DNA from: Anticarsia gemmatalis
Taxonomy: Eukaryota > Arthropoda > Insecta > Lepidoptera > Erebidae
Assembly: GCF_050436995.1 (NCBI RefSeq)
Contig: NC_134773.1
Span: 5,480,194 to 5,544,193, forward strand
Length of the DNA: 64,000 bases
Direction: 5' to 3'
A program made the translations under genes and the position numbers. The notes beneath the pieces were generated by a model. The model made no database searches. It was not told the origin of the DNA and worked only from the letters and a program-made list of their open reading frames with translations. Positions 63,401-64,000 of the stretch are shown piece by piece (within the stretch, counting starts at the first letter, position 1; each line of letters begins with the position of its first letter).

Positions 63401-63733
63401 AGTATCAAAGTAGTTGAAGTGTTTGTCTGAACTCATGTTATGTTAACAAGTCAGTCTTGTAGCGTGCTCGCACTCACCCGAGGCCAGCAGGCGCACGTCG
63501 GCGCGGTTGAAGTGCACGCTCCAGCAGCGCTTGTCGTGCTCCTGCAGCGCGCGCGTGCGCTGGCCCGTGGCCGCGTCCCACACGGACACCGTGCCCTCGT
63601 AGTCGGACGAGGCCAGCACGTTCTTGTGGTACGCGTTCCACGACACGCACGAGATCTTGTGCGAGCACTGCATCTCGGCGCACGGGTAGTGCACGTCCAC
63701 CGCGTCGCGCACCACCGACTCGAACTCGAACAC
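60429..63733 (-). CDS. COP1: COP1 E3 ubiquitin ligase, C-terminal exons (partial)
   Basis: Four coding exons on the minus strand: 63478-63733, 63009-63232, 62275-62492 and 60429-60582 (stop TAA). All are bounded by AG and GT and join in frame to 283 residues. They cover most of the WD40 domain that binds substrates and Tribbles-type adaptors. Landmarks in order: ISCVSWNAYHKNVLASSDYE, GQRTRALQEHDKRCWSVHFN, VCCVRFNPRSSCHLAFGSAD with HCVHYYDLR, DHRKAVSY, TLVSASTDSQLKLW, NEKNFVGLATDGKYVACGSE, EFVSAVCWR and NSQGTIKVLELV at the C-terminus. These match animal COP1 almost residue by residue. COP1 ubiquitinates transcription factors such as JUN and ETS members. The RING finger, coiled coil and first WD blade lie beyond the window's right edge. 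The exons are far more GC-rich than the introns. The last intron carries a minisatellite and two duplicate half-exons. Confidence 0.95.
61502..61623 (-). pseudogene. COP1 half-exon copy, distal
   Basis: The minus strand repeats the 3' 122 bp of the exon 62275-62492, from HANEKNFVGLA to the end LLAYR, including the donor AG|GTGAGT. The frame is open and the few changes seen are silent. No splice acceptor is visible at its upstream edge, so it is probably not spliced in. Confidence 0.88.
61930..62040 (-). pseudogene. COP1 half-exon copy, proximal, splice-compatible
   Basis: The minus strand repeats the last 110 bp of exon 62275-62492 (KNFVGLATDG...LLAYR) with its donor. CAG stands directly before it as a possible acceptor. 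From T at 62040 to G at 61930 is 111 bp; it would enter and leave in the same phase as the flanking exons and add 37 residues without a frameshift. The sequence before the CAG is only weakly pyrimidine-rich. Confidence 0.85.
62493..63008. other. COP1 intron
   Basis: AT-rich. 62620-62730 contains the dispersed repeat seen at 15290 and 37140 (TGCCATTAACAATGTTAGTC, TTGCCATATACTGGACAC). Confidence 0.6.
63233..63382. repeat. CA/CG-rich microsatellite in COP1 intron
   Basis: TATACACACACACACGTATA followed by a degenerate CGCACGTACG-type tract. Confidence 0.85.
63383..63460 (-). repeat. SINE-5S1 variant tail
   Basis: TATAGTTAGTGGTGAAGCTA, AAGTAGTTGAAGTGTTTGTC, ACTCATGTTATGTTAACAAG; the reverse of the variant at 59690. 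Confidence 0.7.
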
Positions 63734-64000
63734 CTGCCGCAGTAAATTGCTTAACATTATTTGGCATTTTAGGCAAATATAGCATTTAATTTCATATTTT
63801 TTATATAAATTTAAGGTAATTTGCATGCCTACTTCAAGGCAGATTGTACAAGAATCTTAAAATAATATTATGTCATCAAAATATGTACCTACTTCCTGAG
63901 CAAACAAATATTTCTATTTCTGTGTTTAAGGCCTCCCTCACATTAGGCGAGCGCGCTGCATATTCGTCATGTATTGGGCCAGGAAAACCCGCACGTCGTA
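63734..64000. other. COP1 intron, cut by window edge
   Basis: No coding exon is seen. From about 63929 a GC-richer string (CCTCCCTCACATTAGGCGAG) may begin a further repeat. Confidence 0.5.

Noticed and set aside
63440..63745. Plus-strand 101-codon frame opposite COP1
   Set aside because: Shadow of the COP1 exon, whose minus-strand frame matches the known protein.

Overview
This window looks like nuclear DNA of a moth or butterfly (Lepidoptera). The evidence is AT-rich sequence with large introns, swarms of short non-autonomous Helitrons that open with TCTATACTAATATTATAAAG or TCCTACTAATATTATAAATG and close with CTAG, tRNA-headed SINEs, and a selenoprotein S gene that uses Cys where most animals use selenocysteine. 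The species cannot be named from sequence alone.

Layout. Positions 1-42,100 hold no gene that can be supported. They are a mosaic of transposable-element copies separated by AT-rich sequence, including a 1.8 kb foldback element at 1040-2827. At 42,110-43,040 there is a CpG-rich island. It carries a minus-strand TATA box, a CRE palindrome and a possible first coding exon of an unidentified gene whose body would run leftwards through the repeats. From 43,000 to 53,400 there are repeats again, including a 2.6 kb inverted duplication (48,629-51,213). At 53,422-56,918 (minus) lies a complete five-exon selenoprotein S (SelS/VIMP) gene. At 60,429-63,733 (minus) lie the last four coding exons of COP1, a WD40 E3 ubiquitin ligase; its 5' exons are beyond the right edge. 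The last COP1 intron is an 11/22-bp minisatellite that contains two partial copies of the preceding exon.

Repeat labels used below (orientation = head to tail). SINE-T1: tRNA head with A box GTGGCGCAGTGG and B box GGTTCGATTCC, tail ending TAGTGCGGGAGTTGTC. SINE-T2: second tRNA head, B box GGTTCGAATCCCACC-like. SINE-T3: tRNA head GGCGCGGTTGGTAG with B box GGTTCGAATCC. SINE-T4: head TAGCCGAGTGG and GGTTCGAACCC, tail CCTTGCCCAGCAGTGGGA. SINE-T5: short degenerate tRNA-like heads. SINE-5S1 and SINE-5S2: heads resembling the 5S rRNA internal promoter (GTTAAGC...GATGGGTGACC). HEL-1 to HEL-4: non-autonomous Helitrons, defined by their ends: HEL-1 TCTATACTAATATTATAAAG...GCGGGTCAGCTAG; HEL-2 TCCATACTAATATTATAAAT...GAACGAAGTCGCGGGTAATA; HEL-3 TCTATTATATAAAATTCTCG...TTTGCCGGGTCAGCTAG; HEL-4 TCCTACTAATATTATAAATG...GACGAAGTCGCGGGC.

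Functional links. SelS acts in ER-associated degradation and COP1 in ubiquitin signalling. They are neighbours on the same strand, but nothing in the sequence indicates joint regulation. No new multi-gene system was found. The most unusual features are the duplicated COP1 half-exons inside a satellite, the 5S-derived SINE families and their shared core, and the two long palindromes.
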